Translations under genes and position numbers: made by a program | Notes under the pieces: model-generated | The model's input: the letters and a program-made list of their open reading frames with translations, nothing else | The model's database searches: none | Told to the model about the DNA's origin: nothing | Shown: positions 43,752 through 55,306 of the stretch, piece by piece | Layout of the letters: every line of letters starts with the position of its first letter | How positions within the stretch are numbered: position 1 is the first letter of the stretch | Origin: Obelidium mucronatum | Taxonomy: Eukaryota > Chytridiomycota > Chytridiomycetes > Chytridiales > Chytriomycetaceae | Assembly: GCA_025765595.1 (NCBI GenBank) | Contig: JAIVFH010000001.1 | Coordinates: 372,001-436,000, forward strand | Length of the DNA stretch: 64,000 bases | Direction: 5' to 3'

Positions 43752-45632
43752 TTAAACATCTTCCAACGGCACCTCTTCATCAGCTGTTGTTTCAGCCATC
43801 TTCTTCATTCCATCCTTGACAAACAACGCGCAAACAGCTACCAAGACCGCAAAAGGAATTAAACACAAAAAAGCCACACGAAATGAGTCCACAAATGCAT
43901 TTTTGAGGACATCCACGCCATTTTGAATACCAGCAGCGATTGCTCCTTGTTGTGTCGGTAATAGCTGCTTTAAAACCTCTAGCAAAACCAATGGCTGCGA
44001 CAAATCCAAACCCGAAAACTTTGCTTCTGGAAGCATAGTTTCCAAAGAACCAATGTATCCCACAAGCAAATCACTCTCCGCGACTTTGCCAGAATACAAA
44101 TTGTTGAATACAGTGCCAATCAATGCAATTCCAAGTGCACCACCAAAACCATTGAACATGTTACTAATTGCCGTGATCATGGCAACTTGGTCAGGTCGTA
44201 CACTTGCTTGAACACCCAGGATCCGAATCTGTAATAAGGACCCTGTTCCGACTCCGAAAAGAAATAGAAAGCCGATTTGCTGTATTAACGTTGTGTTGAC
44301 CGAAAAGAGTGAAATCAGAACAGAACCGAGAATCATGAAGACTGGACCAATGTACAGAAATGGAAGATAAGACAAGTACTTGGAAACATAGAGTCCAGAC
44401 AAGATTGTTGTGATGACAGAGGATAGGACCATGGGAAGCTGTTGAATGCCAGCAGCTGTTGCCGACATGTCATTAACGACTTGAAAAAAGAGCGTGACAT
44501 AAAATATGCCAGGCAAAAAACACAGCACTAAAGAGCACAGCAATGAGGAGAAGCGGCAGGACGCTTGGGTTTTCAAAGAGTTCGAATGGAATCATTGGGT
44601 TCGTGGATTGGGTTTGCCACCAAACTGTGAATCCAATCAGTAACGGAGAAATTGCGAAGCTTCCGATGACTTGGGCACTTTTCCAAGGCCATACAGTTCC
44701 TCCCATTTGAATAGGAAGGAGAAGGGCTGTGAGAGTTGCGAATATCGCCAAGGTTCCGACCACGTCAATTTTCTTTGCCTTTTGAGCAAAAGATCCTTCT
44801 GGGATTGGCATTGAGCAGAAGAGAAAAACGAGAATGGAAAAGAGGCCAATAGGAACGTTGAGGTAGAAGCACCAACGCCATGAGATCTTGTCAGATAGCA
44901 CCCCGCCAACAACGGGCCCTAAAATCGACGAAACACCAAATATCGCGCCAATAATTCCTTGATAAGCTCCTGGACTCAGTTGATTCAGGATTCATGATAA
45001 CAGAGAAAAAATATCTGATCATACCTCTTTCCTTTAAAGAAACAATATCCGATACTACAATTGTAGAAAGACTAAAAATTCCACCCGTTCCAAAACCTGC
45101 AATCGCACGGGACGCAATTAACATGTCCATAGAAGTGGAAGCACCGCATAGAATAGAGCCAAAAACAAAAAGAATAATCGAAGCCACAAACGGCCACTTG
45201 CGGCCGAAAACATCAGCAAGTTTCCCGAACCTTGGTAGTATGTCAAGGTTAGATTTGTGAAACCAATTTGGCATGATGGTTGGCCTTACAAGATATCGAC
45301 CGAGCAACCACAAAGAAGGAAAACCGATCCAATCCATGGAGCCTTTTCCTGCTCGCCGAATTCTTCGATAATGCTGCGCAGAGCAGTTGACACTATGGTT
45401 CCGTCGAGGGCGGCCAGCTGTTGTGATGTTATGTCACCTCGAGGCTTAAAAGGTAGAACAAGCAGTATCTAACCATAAATGCAGCACAAGTAGCAACGAA
45501 GACCAAAATGAATTGAATTCGTGGCAGCGGAATCATTATAGCATCCAAATCTCCAGGAATGGCTTGATCAGAATCTTCAGCCTTTGTAGCAGGAGCGACA
45601 TCAGATACCATAAACTCCTCAGACGTACTCAT
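43752..45632 (-). CDS. MFS transporter, DHA2 drug:proton antiporter type (one apparent frame break)
   Basis: Plasma-membrane or vacuolar multidrug/metabolite exporter of the 14-helix DHA2 type. Exons on the minus strand: 45474-45632, 45290-45417, 45025-45230 and 43752-44969, about 569 residues. DHA2 marks: LAALDGTIVSTAL in helix 1, FGKLADVFGRKWPF in the 2-3 loop, ASRAIAGFGTGG in helix 4 and ILGPVVGGVLSDKISWRWCF in helix 5. One surplus T in a six-T run (44515-44520 on the plus strand) breaks the frame before the PGIFYVTLFFQ helix. Soluble N- and C-termini are acidic. Confidence 0.88.
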
Positions 45633-45769
45633 TGTTGGTCTTAGGCGACTGCGATTGTTCCTGCTTTTTAAGTCATTTCATGGATTTGATTTTGTTCCAT
45701 CAAGCCTCAACAAGCCCAAGTCAGCCATGAAGAGCTTTATTATCAAAATTGCGCAGAAACAATTGTATT

Positions 45770-46665
45770 TCATTCAGTCTTGACAGTCTTTCCAGCGTCA
45801 GCGGCAGGTGATACAACCGCAACAGTGGACGAGGCAATCAATTTAGTTGCAGTCAACACTTTCTTGATGACATTCTTGGAGGCAAAAAGCCAAAAGGCGA
45901 CCGACACTGAGCCTTGTATTCACGGTGAATAAACATTTAATTGAACAGTTTAGAAGAACACATACCAGCCGGAGCAAACGGCATACTGAGCATTCGGGAA
46001 AACGGACCAACAAACCCAGTTGGAACAAAGAACATTGGAGTCTTTCTGTACGTCAGCACGATACTAATGTGAAGAATCCAGACAGCGATCCAAACTCCCC
46101 AAGAGACGGTACGCTCAAAAGAAGATTTCTCAGATCCTTGAGCTTTCACTAATCGGGGAAGGGGTTATTAATGTTGGATCATAAGCTTCCCTCTGGCCGC
46201 CTCGTCCATAAATTGGACTTTCATCATCTTCCTATTTCTTTTTCATCGATGTTCATATGTGTGTTTCCCATCCGTCCAATTTGCCATAATCCGTTCAAAA
46301 CACTCAGATGAAACCTTCCCCAAGAGCTTACCCAAAGCAGCAAACTCATTTTCCAACTTATCATGCTTTCTCCTTTCTTTTGCCCATCTAGCAAATTCAT
46401 CCTGCGCAGAAATAGAGTTCATGGTCTTTTTGGCCTCGATGAGATCCTTCTTGATTTTAGCAATTTGCGCAGAAGCTTTTGAAGGAACGATTAATCGGAG
46501 GAATGAGTGAGTCGAAGCAGCAAGGGCGTTGTAGTTTGCATCGAGCAGAGTTGCGAGGACCCTTTTAGTTATGTGCGAGAGATGATTAGCCTGTGTCCTC
46601 TCTCCTTCCACTGGTGAGAGCAGTACTTACGCAAATAGAAAAACAAAGAGCATTGCAGTGGCCAT
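45770..46665 (-). CDS. GET1: GET1/WRB, tail-anchored protein insertase subunit
   Basis: ER-membrane receptor subunit that, with Get2, accepts tail-anchored proteins from Get3. Exons on the minus strand: 46631-46665, 46302-46561, 45966-46148 and 45770-45912, 206 residues. The coiled-coil signature NSISAQDEFARWAKERRKHDKL aligns with yeast Get1 over its conserved part. A first TM helix is spread over exons 1-2, followed by WGVWIAVWILHISIVL and a third helix in the last exon (VAFWLFASKNVI). The exon 2/3 border is inferred from phase and is the least certain. Confidence 0.86.
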
Positions 46666-47054
46666 CGTTCTTCCGGTGTGGTGGTTGGGTGTTTGTTGGA
46701 TTGACAAGAGGTTTTCTCAGTTATTTTGTTGATACTTAATCAAACCAAGTGGAACACCAGGCATATTCAAATCCATCCACTACTGAGAGTTAGAAATAAA
46801 AGGCGTTTTATATCTTCTATTTTCCTTTTTTCTTGGGTCGAACTTCTGCGAGAAAACTTATTGAACGTCATGGAGAAGCCCTAAATCTCTTGCAAGAAAT
46901 ACAACAATAATGCGAATAAAGTTTGGTGCCAGCTGGAGCTTTGTTGGCATTCGTTCTGATTTTGACAAAAGGGGTGAAGTGAAGATTCAACCACAAAAAA
47001 AAAAACACCCACCAACAACAACTTCCGCCCAAACATCAACTCAAAACTGCAAAA
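46666..47054. other. Divergent promoter region between GET1 and CCT8
   Basis: 389 bp separating two ATGs on opposite strands. It is A-rich near the CCT8 start. No TATA consensus, gene or repeat stands out; it is presumably a shared promoter. Confidence 0.5.
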
Positions 47055-49282
47055 ATGGCTCTCAAGATTCCAAAGATGGGTTTAAACACAATGCTGAAGG
47101 ACGGGTACAAGGTGGGACGAACGGCTCAATATTGGACAGTTCATAACACCTTACTCATAAACATAACAGCACATGCAAGGACTCGACGAAGCCGTGTACA
47201 GAAACATTGCTGCTACTCGCGAATTGTCTCAAATTACTCGAACATCGCTTGGACCAAATGGTACCGGTTTTGCAACCAAAAGTCCAAGCATTGCTGTAAA
47301 GACTAACACACTTCCAAATCACTGCAAGGCCGGAACAAAATGGTCATTAATCATCTGGAAAAGTTGTTTGTCACAAACGATGCTGCCACAATTATCAAGG
47401 AATTGGAAGTCATTCACCCAGCAGCAAAGTTACTTGTAATGGCCTCGCAACAGCAAGAAGCGGAGGTACATAATATATTTCCTTATGTTCTTGTAATGGA
47501 ACTGGTCGAATTGGTTTGGCGCGTTGTGGAACAGGGCGGCGTAAGCGTTGGGGTGGAAATGCCGATTCTCGTTCCCGATTTGTGAATAGAAGTGGAAACT
47601 AGTATGCTGATCTGGGCATATTGGATTGTGCTTATTGTATTGCTCTTCGTCCTAACTTTTGATTCCAGATGGGAGACGCCACCAACTTCGTGGTTGTCTT
47701 TGCTGGAGAGCTTTTGCAACAAGCGGAGTACTTGTTGAAGATGGGCTTGCACCCAAGTGAAATCATCGATGGATATGAAGTTGCAGTCAAAAAGTCGTAC
47801 GAAATTCTGCAAAGTATGTTCATTGGCGATTCATTGTTTATCCTGCTAAACCATAACTCACGCCAAAAAAGCTCTGCAAGTTCATACTCTCGAGAACCCA
47901 CACTCCAAGTCTGACTTGATGGCCCTTGTTAAGCCAGCCATTGCTTCTAAGCAATACGGATATGAAGACTTGCTTGCCGAAGTCGTTGCCCAAGCTGCCC
48001 TTGAAATCATGCCCAAGACTGCTAGTCAATTCAATGTTGATTCCATTCGTGTTGTCAAGATTCTTGGTGGAAGTATTCATGACACCAAGGTGGTGCGAGG
48101 AATGGTCTTTGGACGCGAAGCTGAAGGTTGAATCTGATCAAACATTCTCTGCCAGGTTAATTTCTAACTCTTGTTTTAGGTATTGTGACTTCAACCACAA
48201 AAGCCAAGATTGCCATCTACACGTGCCCAATTGATGTTTCCTTGACTGAAACAAAGGGAACAGTTTTGATCCACAATGCTAAGGAAATGTTGAGTTTCAG
48301 CAAGGGTGAAGAATCCAAGCTCGAGGAGGTAAGGATTTCCAATTCACTAACACTGGCACTAATATATAATTCATCATTAGGCTATCAAGCAAATTGCTGA
48401 TGCCGGTGTGAAGGTCGTCGTCACTGGTTCCGGGATTGGTGAACTTGCATTGCATTTTATGAACCGTTACAACATTATGGTTGTCAAGATCTTGTCCAAA
48501 TTCGACATCCGCAGATTGTGCAAGGTCGTCGGAGCGACTGCGCTGACACGATTGGGAGCCCCAACTCCGGAAGAGATGGGATACTGTGATGTTGTTGAAG
48601 GTGTTGAGATTGGAAGCGACCGATGTACCGTTTTCCGTCAAGGTAAATAGCCACAGCACATGCTATTGAAGGATCTTATCGTTCGATTTCAGAGGATGAA
48701 TCCACAAAGACAGCCACAATTGTGCTCCGTGGTGGTACCACTAACTCTATTGATGACCTGGAGCGTGCTGTCGACGATGGAGTCAATGTGATTAAAGCTG
48801 CCGTTAAAGACGGTCGTCTTGTTGCCGGAGCCGGAGCCACTGAAATTGAATTAGCTAGAAGGCTTGCGGAGATTGGTGAACGCACTGCTGGATTGAACCA
48901 ATACGCCATCAAGAAGTTCGCCCAGGCCTTTGAAGTGATTCCCAGAACTTTGGCGGAGAATGCCGGTCTCGATGTATGTGTTTTGGTACATGTTGTTCCT
49001 TTGGCTGACAGGGTGTTTTAGTCGACGGAAGTTCTCTCCCGCCTATATGCCACCCACCAAGCTGGCAACCCTTCGACTGGTGTTGATATTGAAGGGGAGG
49101 ATAACCAAGTGTTAGACGCTTCTAAGGCTGGAATCTACGACTTGCTCAGCGTCAAGCAGATGGCCATCAAACTCGCAACTCACACTGCATGCACAATCTT
49201 GAGTGTTGACCAAATCATTATGAGCAAACCTGCGGGTGGCCCTAAAGTCCCCCAACAAGCAAGAGGGGAGGATGATGATTAA
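47055..49282 (+). CDS. CCT8: T-complex chaperonin subunit theta (CCT8)
   Basis: Subunit of the cytosolic TRiC/CCT ring that folds actin and tubulin. Nine exons in phase: 47055-47111, 47170-47260, 47329-47465, 47669-47813, 47872-48126, 48180-48328, 48381-48642, 48693-48973 and 49022-49282, about 545 residues. Landmarks: MVINHLEKLFVTNDAATI, GDATNFVVVFAGELL, ETKGTVLIHNAKEMLSFSKG (theta-specific), VVGATALTRLG, AGATEIELARRL and VDQIIMSKPAGGPK. The ATP-site GD[GA]T is kept. Intron-rich compared with neighbours. Confidence 0.95.
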
Positions 49283-49432
49283 GAGGAGGGTGTGGTGTGG
49301 ATGACAGCAATGTTACCTTTCTGCTTTTGTTTTATTTGTTTGTTTGTTTTTTGTAAGTTATATAAGCTTGTGTTTACAAGGATTATATTGGGCAACTGGC
49401 AATAATGAATGGCCTGATTGAGACCAAGAAAA

Positions 49433-50566
49433 ATGATTGAAACCATCTTCGCAGTCGTTGGATTTCTTTGCCTTGCAGTGTACATTGTTCCCTTGATCTT
49501 CCAGACCCTCTTTTACAGAGTTCAGAACTTGAAGAAGAAGTATAATGCGAACTGGGCTCTTGTTACTGGTCAGTTGATCACGTTTTCCAACCGATTCGTG
49601 CAACAAACTTATATACCTGCAGGAGGTAGCTCTGGGATCGGACTTGCACTTACTGAAACTCTGGCTGGACAGGGCATTAACGTTGTAGTGGTGGGTATTT
49701 TGTTCGATGGTGTTGCGAACTTGAACTCACTCACACAACTAGGCTGCACTTGACGATGCTTTGTTGAAAGCTGCCAAACAAAACTTGCCCAAAAAGTTCC
49801 CACATATTCAGTTTCGTTTTGCTGCGGTGAACTTGGGTGCGACTGACTCCAAAGTGTACATGACTCCGTTGAAGGAGGCGACCGATGATATTACCGTTGA
49901 ATTAGTGTTTAACAATGCTGGTGAGATTGAATGGGGGAGGTCTTCGGTGAACTTATTGCTCATGACATCAATACAGGATACATTCTTGTGGGACTCTTCC
50001 ACTTGACATCCATTGAAGCCTTGATTGCAAACTTGAATTGCAACAACACTGCCGCTGTCCACATTACCCACCACTTTTCCGCGAAAATGATTGCCGGGAA
50101 AACCAAGGGAGCCATCTGCTTCACCTCTAGTCCCGGTGGATTCATGGCATCCCCAATGGCATGCATGTACAGCACCACAAAAGCTTTCTTGACCAACTTT
50201 GCAACCTCAATCGCGCCTGAACTCGTTGTCGAAGGAATCGACGTTTGCGTTGTGCACCCAAGTCCCACAAACACTGGATTCTATCAAGGCGCCGGTCTCA
50301 TGAGTGCTTTGAAAATGTTCCAAAAGACGGCCGTAAGCCCTCAACAGATTGCGAATGCCTTGTTCATGTGTGTGGGGAGAACTGTTGTTGCCGATCACGG
50401 ATACTATTCTGTTTTGAATCGTATTCTTTTGAAGTTTGTGGATTATACTGTCATGAGTGATTTGATGGTGTTGTTTGTGAGGGATCAAGCGGATTTCAAG
50501 AATATTAAGGCGGATCAGATTGCCAAGAGAGAGAAGGATGTTAAAAAGAGCGCGAAAGCTCAGTGA
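49433..50566 (+). CDS. Short-chain dehydrogenase/reductase, membrane-anchored
   Basis: NAD(P)H-dependent oxidoreductase of the classical SDR fold. Exons 49433-49568, 49623-49690, 49743-49920 and 49977-50566, 323 residues. A hydrophobic N-terminus (IFAVVGFLCLAVYIVPLIF) should anchor it in the ER. Cofactor motif TGGSSGIG, stabilising FNNAG, catalytic Ser in CFTSSPGG and YSTTK (Tyr and Lys) are all present. Organisation resembles 3-ketodihydrosphingosine reductase and 17-beta-HSD-like enzymes, but the substrate cannot be assigned from sequence. Confidence 0.88.
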
Positions 50567-50616
50567 ATGTATTTTTTTTAAGTTTGAAGCAGCGAGTAAA
50601 GGAATCTCTGCAATGA

Positions 50617-52140
50617 ATGAATAAGAGCATGCCCCCTTTTGTTGAGAAAATTTCACTCACCAATCAGATGTCGACGTTGTTGAATCTCGGCAGCAACAAC
50701 CCAACGCTTCCCTTACACTTTTCGCACTCGACCAATAGCGACAAGTATCGACGAAGTGGAATCAGGGCTCTTGTTATCCGCTATGTCCGCGCAATCATCA
50801 ATGATCAAAAAACTAGAAACGTTTTTTTCTTCCTTCTGCTCAATATTGTGTTTACAGTCGTTGAGTTTGTCTATGGCTGGTGGACAAATAGTCTGGGTCT
50901 TCTCTCGGATGCTGTGCACATGTTGTTTGACTCTACGGCATTGATCTTGTCCCTGTGGGCGTCTGTAGTGGCGAAATGGCCAGCAACCAGCAACTATACC
51001 TACGGGTAAACACTTTCCAACTGATTTTTTTGCAAGATTTGTTCTTATTTTGATACATGTTCTTTTTCACACTTTAGCTTTGGTCGAGTAGAGACGTTGA
51101 CAGGATTTGCAAACGCTCTTGCATTGGTGTTTGCTTCGCTTGGAATTATCTGGGAAGCGTGTGAAAGAATGTTTGATCCACCAAAGATTGAAACCGATTC
51201 GTTGCTGACTGTTTCGATTCTTGGGCTCTTGGTGAACTTGGTTGGAATATTTGGTGGGTGTTTTTTCTTTTCCAATACTGCCGTGTGCAGGTCAAACGTA
51301 TTAATCCGATAATAAAAGCATTCGATCACGGTGGTATGGGTCATGATCATGGTCATGGAGGCCATGGTCACTCGCATGGACATGAATTCTTCTCATTTGG
51401 ATCTCAACATGAACCGTCAAAGGGGCATGATGACCATGGGCATGCCGGACATGATGATCATTCGCATGGTGGCGGTCACTCTCATGGAGGGGGTCATTCT
51501 CACGGAAGTCATGATGATCATGGACACAGTCATGGTGGAAACGCTTACCCCGCTGATACATACAAGGAGCCCGCTAAAGCCCACAACCATGCGGGTCATA
51601 ATCACGGCCACAACCCTTTGATGCATGGAATGTTTTTACACGTATTAAGTGATACCCTGGGATCTGTCGGCGTTATCATTTCTACACTACTGATCAAGTA
51701 CCTGGGTGAGTTCATTTGTTTCATAGCATTTCTATTTGTTATTTTGTATTCTGATCTGCGAATTTTTGTGTTCTCAAGGCTGGACTTGGACGGATCCATT
51801 AATCTCACTCATAATTGCCCTTCTCACTCTCGTTTCCATTTGGCCCCTTCTCAAAGGCTCCACAAATACACTGTTACAGCGGATTCCCGAGTCCCTCGAT
51901 CCATACCGTCTTTCCGAATGTTATCGTAAGATTTCACTCATGGAAGGAGTTGTTGGATACACAAATCCGCACTTTTGGGAGTTGTGTCAAGGAAAGAATA
52001 TGGGAACAATCAAGATTCAAATTAACGATCAACGGTGTAACCCGGATTTATTGCGGATCAAGATTGTTGCTGTGTTTAGGGAGATTGGCGTGACAGATTT
52101 GGTTGTTCAAATGGAGAGGGATGTTGTGCAAGGGTATTGA
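50617..52140 (+). CDS. Zinc transporter of the CDF family (ZnT5/ZnT7-like)
   Basis: Zn2+/H+ antiporter likely loading zinc into the early secretory pathway. Exons 50617-51005, 51078-51253, 51319-51705 and 51779-52140, 437 residues. Metal-site helices show LLSDAVHMLFDS and HVLSDTLGSVGV, the two HxxxD zinc sites. Between TM4 and TM5 lies a His/Gly/Asp-rich loop of about 100 residues, typical of ZnT5/7. LVGIF-AFDHGG joins across a splice site. The C-terminal cytosolic domain contains VVGYTNPHFWELC. Its start codon is 50 bp after the SDR stop. Confidence 0.92.
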
Positions 52141-52375
52141 AAGGGTTTTTTGAAGTATGAGCTATTTTTTTTTTACTTTATTCGGGATATATGAGAATAT
52201 GATATACGGTTTATATTATACTCTTTTGGGAGGTACTGTCTTTGAAGTGAAAAGACTTCCTGACTCATTTTGTCAGTTCCCGCCCGGCGCAAAGTTAGGG
52301 TAATTTTTACGGGGCTTCTCGAAATTCCCGCCGCATCGGCATCTGGCAAAAATGGCTTGATATAAAGACAGAGTA

Positions 52376-55180
52376 ATGAAGACCCTATACCCATCTTGTG
52401 CTACTTTTTCAAGGAAGAATGGTAATTCTTTTTTAAAGTCTTGCAACTCTTTCGTGGTAACCTGTACTACAACGGAAACACAGAAGTCCATCCAATGCCT
52501 TCCCATCATTCTGGTTTTATTTCTTGCACTCAGCGATGCGTTTCCTCTGGAAGGTGCATACCGACATGCTTATCGCCGGAATCCAATTACTTCAAGCCAC
52601 CCGGAATACGTTGTCACCAAAGTCATCACAAGGCATCGAACCAAGTCAACCACTTCAACGACGGTAAGGAGCAGCGATGCTTTTATTATTTTTATTTTTG
52701 TTTTTATTTGTTTTTATTCTATTTTTTTTTATTCTATTTTTATTTTTATTTATTTTTTGGTTTGTTTTTCTCATCGCTTATGGTTTTTGCAGACCACAAC
52801 TTGTCCTGAGGAAACAGTATACGTGACAGAATATGATGAAAATCCGCCTGAAGTTTCAACCACTACATTGGTCCCACCGTCAACCACCACATTCAATACA
52901 TTTGCAACCACTGCAACGACCACAGTTGGCAAGCCAATTGATGCAACAACAACAACGACGACGACCACGGAAACAACTTCAACGTCTACCAAAACCACAT
53001 CTACATCTACTGAAACGACCTCGACCACTTCGGAAACAACCACTACATCCACAGAAACTACGTCTACTTCTACTGAAACGACTACTACTTCAGAAACCAC
53101 CACAACATCCACAGAAACAACGGCCACGTCTACCGAAACTACGACCACGACTTCAGCTACCACCACAACCTCCACAGAAACTACATCTACATCGACAGAA
53201 ACAACAACAACGTCTACTGAAACAACGTCTACATCCACAGAAACAACGTCGACTTCTACTGAAACAACATCAACGTCTACAGAAACCTCGACCACAACAT
53301 CATCCACAGAAACTACATCCACTTCCACAGAAACAACATCTACTACGTCCACAGAAACATCGACCTCGACTACATCTACATCCACTACCACTGGAACCAC
53401 CTCGACTACTTCTGAAACCACTACAACTTCCACACCACCAGTGACTTCTCCTTCCTCCGCTTTTACCCAAACCGCCTCGACTGCTTCAGAAACCACTACA
53501 ACGTCCACTAAAACAACGTCCACTGAAACCACTACCACATCAGAAACCACCGCCACCACCACAACATCTACAAAAACTACATCCACATCCTCGACCTTGA
53601 CAACCACCACAACTACAACTACCCAAACAACTTCCACATCATCAACAACTTCAACGCGCACCACAACCACAACCTCCTACTTCCCAACCCCAACAATATA
53701 CTGCCAACTCACATATGGCGCAGGCTATATCGCAGCAACCGTGAACGGCGCAACAACCCCCGGAACACTCATTGGTCTTACACCAAACAGCACCGTATCA
53801 AGTTCAAAATTCGGGTTCGACGAACTAGGAAAAATCCACCTGCAATCCAACCCAACCCTCTGTCTCGCCTCCAAATCCGTGACTCTCACGAACCCCGCTT
53901 CAGGCGCCTCGGGACCGTACAACCAATTGCAACTGGTGGATTGTTTAAGCGTATCTGTTTTCAAGTGGAATTCAAGCAAGTTGACAACGACTACTGCGAA
54001 TGGACAGACTGTTTGTATGGATGATTATGGAACGTTTACGACTGATTTCAATCCGGTCGGGGTGTATCCTTGTAATACTCAGACATGGCAGTTTGGCGGG
54101 CAGTGTACGAAAGCGGATCCAGAGCCAATGCCGACGCGGTATTGTCAGTTGGTTTTTAGTAGTGGTGGGAACGGGTTGATTGCGGCGGCGTTGAATGGAG
54201 CGACTGGGTCTGGGACTTTGTTGGGACTGTCTGGGAATAGTACGAATCCGAATTCGCGGTTCGGGTTGGATTCTGCGAATCGGTTGAGGTTTGAAGCGGA
54301 TCCGACGCTTTGTGTTTCATTGACGGCGGGGTATACTCCGGGGAGCGGGAGTTTTACGGGGTCTGCGTATCCGCAGTTGAGGTTGTTGGATTGTTTGGCT
54401 AGTAGTACGGCGTTGCAATGGTCGTTTTTGTCGTCGAATGGGTATACGACGTATAATGGGGCGCGGTATTGTTTGGACGACAACCAAGTGGCGACAAATG
54501 TGGGGAATCCAATTGGGATTTGGACTTGTACAACTCAAAAGTGGGTCTTGGGAGGGTTCTGTGGACCTTTTGCAACGTCAACGACTACAACCACGACAAG
54601 CACAAGTTCATCCACTTCAACGTCAACCAAAACTTCCACGACGAGTACCTCGACAAAGACGACTACAACCTCAACAACAAAAACCACCACGTCAACAAGT
54701 ACAACTACAGGGACAACAACAACTTCGAGCACGTCTTCGACAACGACTCTGACGTTTGTTCCGACAGCTCCTCAGATCCCCTGTGGAGGCGCAAACGTTC
54801 AATACTTTGGCAGCTTGTACAATTCCAATCAATTCTCATGTATCGCTCCTGGAACCACTCTCAACTTTTGCCAAGGAATCACATCACCCAACTTTGGAAC
54901 AGTGTTGATTATGCAGAGTGACGGAAACCTTGTATTATACCCTGTTGCTTCAAATGGGAAACCCGGGAATGCGCTTTGGTCGTCTGGCGGCGCCAACGCG
55001 AATGCGAAATCTGCTGTTTTTGACACGAACGGGTATATGACGGTGGTCAACAAGCTTAGCATGTCGATTTGGTCAACTCAGAAGCAGACAAAGCAAGGCA
55101 GGTTTTGTGTTCAAAATGATGGGAATTTGGTACAGTATTCTAATGGTGACGCGACGGGCGCGGTTTGGAGCAGGTTTTGA
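52376..55180 (+). CDS. Secreted mucin-like protein with beta-trefoil-like and B-lectin domains
   Basis: Two exons, 52376-52663 and 52793-55180, about 890 residues. A hydrophobic segment (CLPIILVLFLALSDAFP) follows an unusual ~40-residue N-terminal lead and probably targets secretion; the true start is uncertain. Then comes a Thr/Ser/Glu mucin-like stretch of about 240 residues, two homologous ~130-residue domains (each begins YCQL, with paired Cys and a WxxGGxC end) resembling beta-trefoil lectins, a second Thr-rich linker, and a C-terminal bulb-type lectin domain with MQSDGNLVLY and VQNDGNLVQY. Likely an O-glycosylated surface adhesin that binds glycans. Confidence 0.85.
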   Translation: MKTLYPSCATFSRKNGNSFLKSCNSFVVTCTTTETQKSIQCLPIILVLFLALSDAFPLEGAYRHAYRRNPITSSHPEYVVTKVITRHRTKSTTSTTVRSSDAFIIFIFVFICFYSIFFYSIFIFIYFLVCFSHRLWFLQTTTCPEETVYVTEYDENPPEVSTTTLVPPSTTTFNTFATTATTTVGKPIDATTTTTTTTETTSTSTKTTSTSTETTSTTSETTTTSTETTSTSTETTTTSETTTTSTETTATSTETTTTTSATTTTSTETTSTSTETTTTSTETTSTSTETTSTSTETTSTSTETSTTTSSTETTSTSTETTSTTSTETSTSTTSTSTTTGTTSTTSETTTTSTPPVTSPSSAFTQTASTASETTTTSTKTTSTETTTTSETTATTTTSTKTTSTSSTLTTTTTTTTQTTSTSSTTSTRTTTTTSYFPTPTIYCQLTYGAGYIAATVNGATTPGTLIGLTPNSTVSSSKFGFDELGKIHLQSNPTLCLASKSVTLTNPASGASGPYNQLQLVDCLSVSVFKWNSSKLTTTTANGQTVCMDDYGTFTTDFNPVGVYPCNTQTWQFGGQCTKADPEPMPTRYCQLVFSSGGNGLIAAALNGATGSGTLLGLSGNSTNPNSRFGLDSANRLRFEADPTLCVSLTAGYTPGSGSFTGSAYPQLRLLDCLASSTALQWSFLSSNGYTTYNGARYCLDDNQVATNVGNPIGIWTCTTQKWVLGGFCGPFATSTTTTTTSTSSSTSTSTKTSTTSTSTKTTTTSTTKTTTSTSTTTGTTTTSSTSSTTTLTFVPTAPQIPCGGANVQYFGSLYNSNQFSCIAPGTTLNFCQGITSPNFGTVLIMQSDGNLVLYPVASNGKPGNALWSSGGANANAKSAVFDTNGYMTVVNKLSMSIWSTQKQTKQGRFCVQNDGNLVQYSNGDATGAVWSRF

Positions 55181-55306
55181 AAATAGTTGCTTAATTTAAA
55201 ATTGTATATTTTTGTAATAATTATATAAATAAATGTATATCGTTTATTTTAAATATTTATTCGTTTCGTTATGTTTTATGTTATTTATAGAGTTTTTAAT
55301 AAAACA

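Noticed and set aside
51301..51626. Met/His-rich ORFs in other frames of the zinc transporter loop
   Set aside because: They are shadows of the His/Gly/Asp repeat, whose codons are open in all frames.
52771..53670. 300-residue Val-rich ORF on the minus strand
   Set aside because: It is the complement of the Thr-rich codons (ACN read backwards as NGT) of the lectin gene, with no start context or domain.
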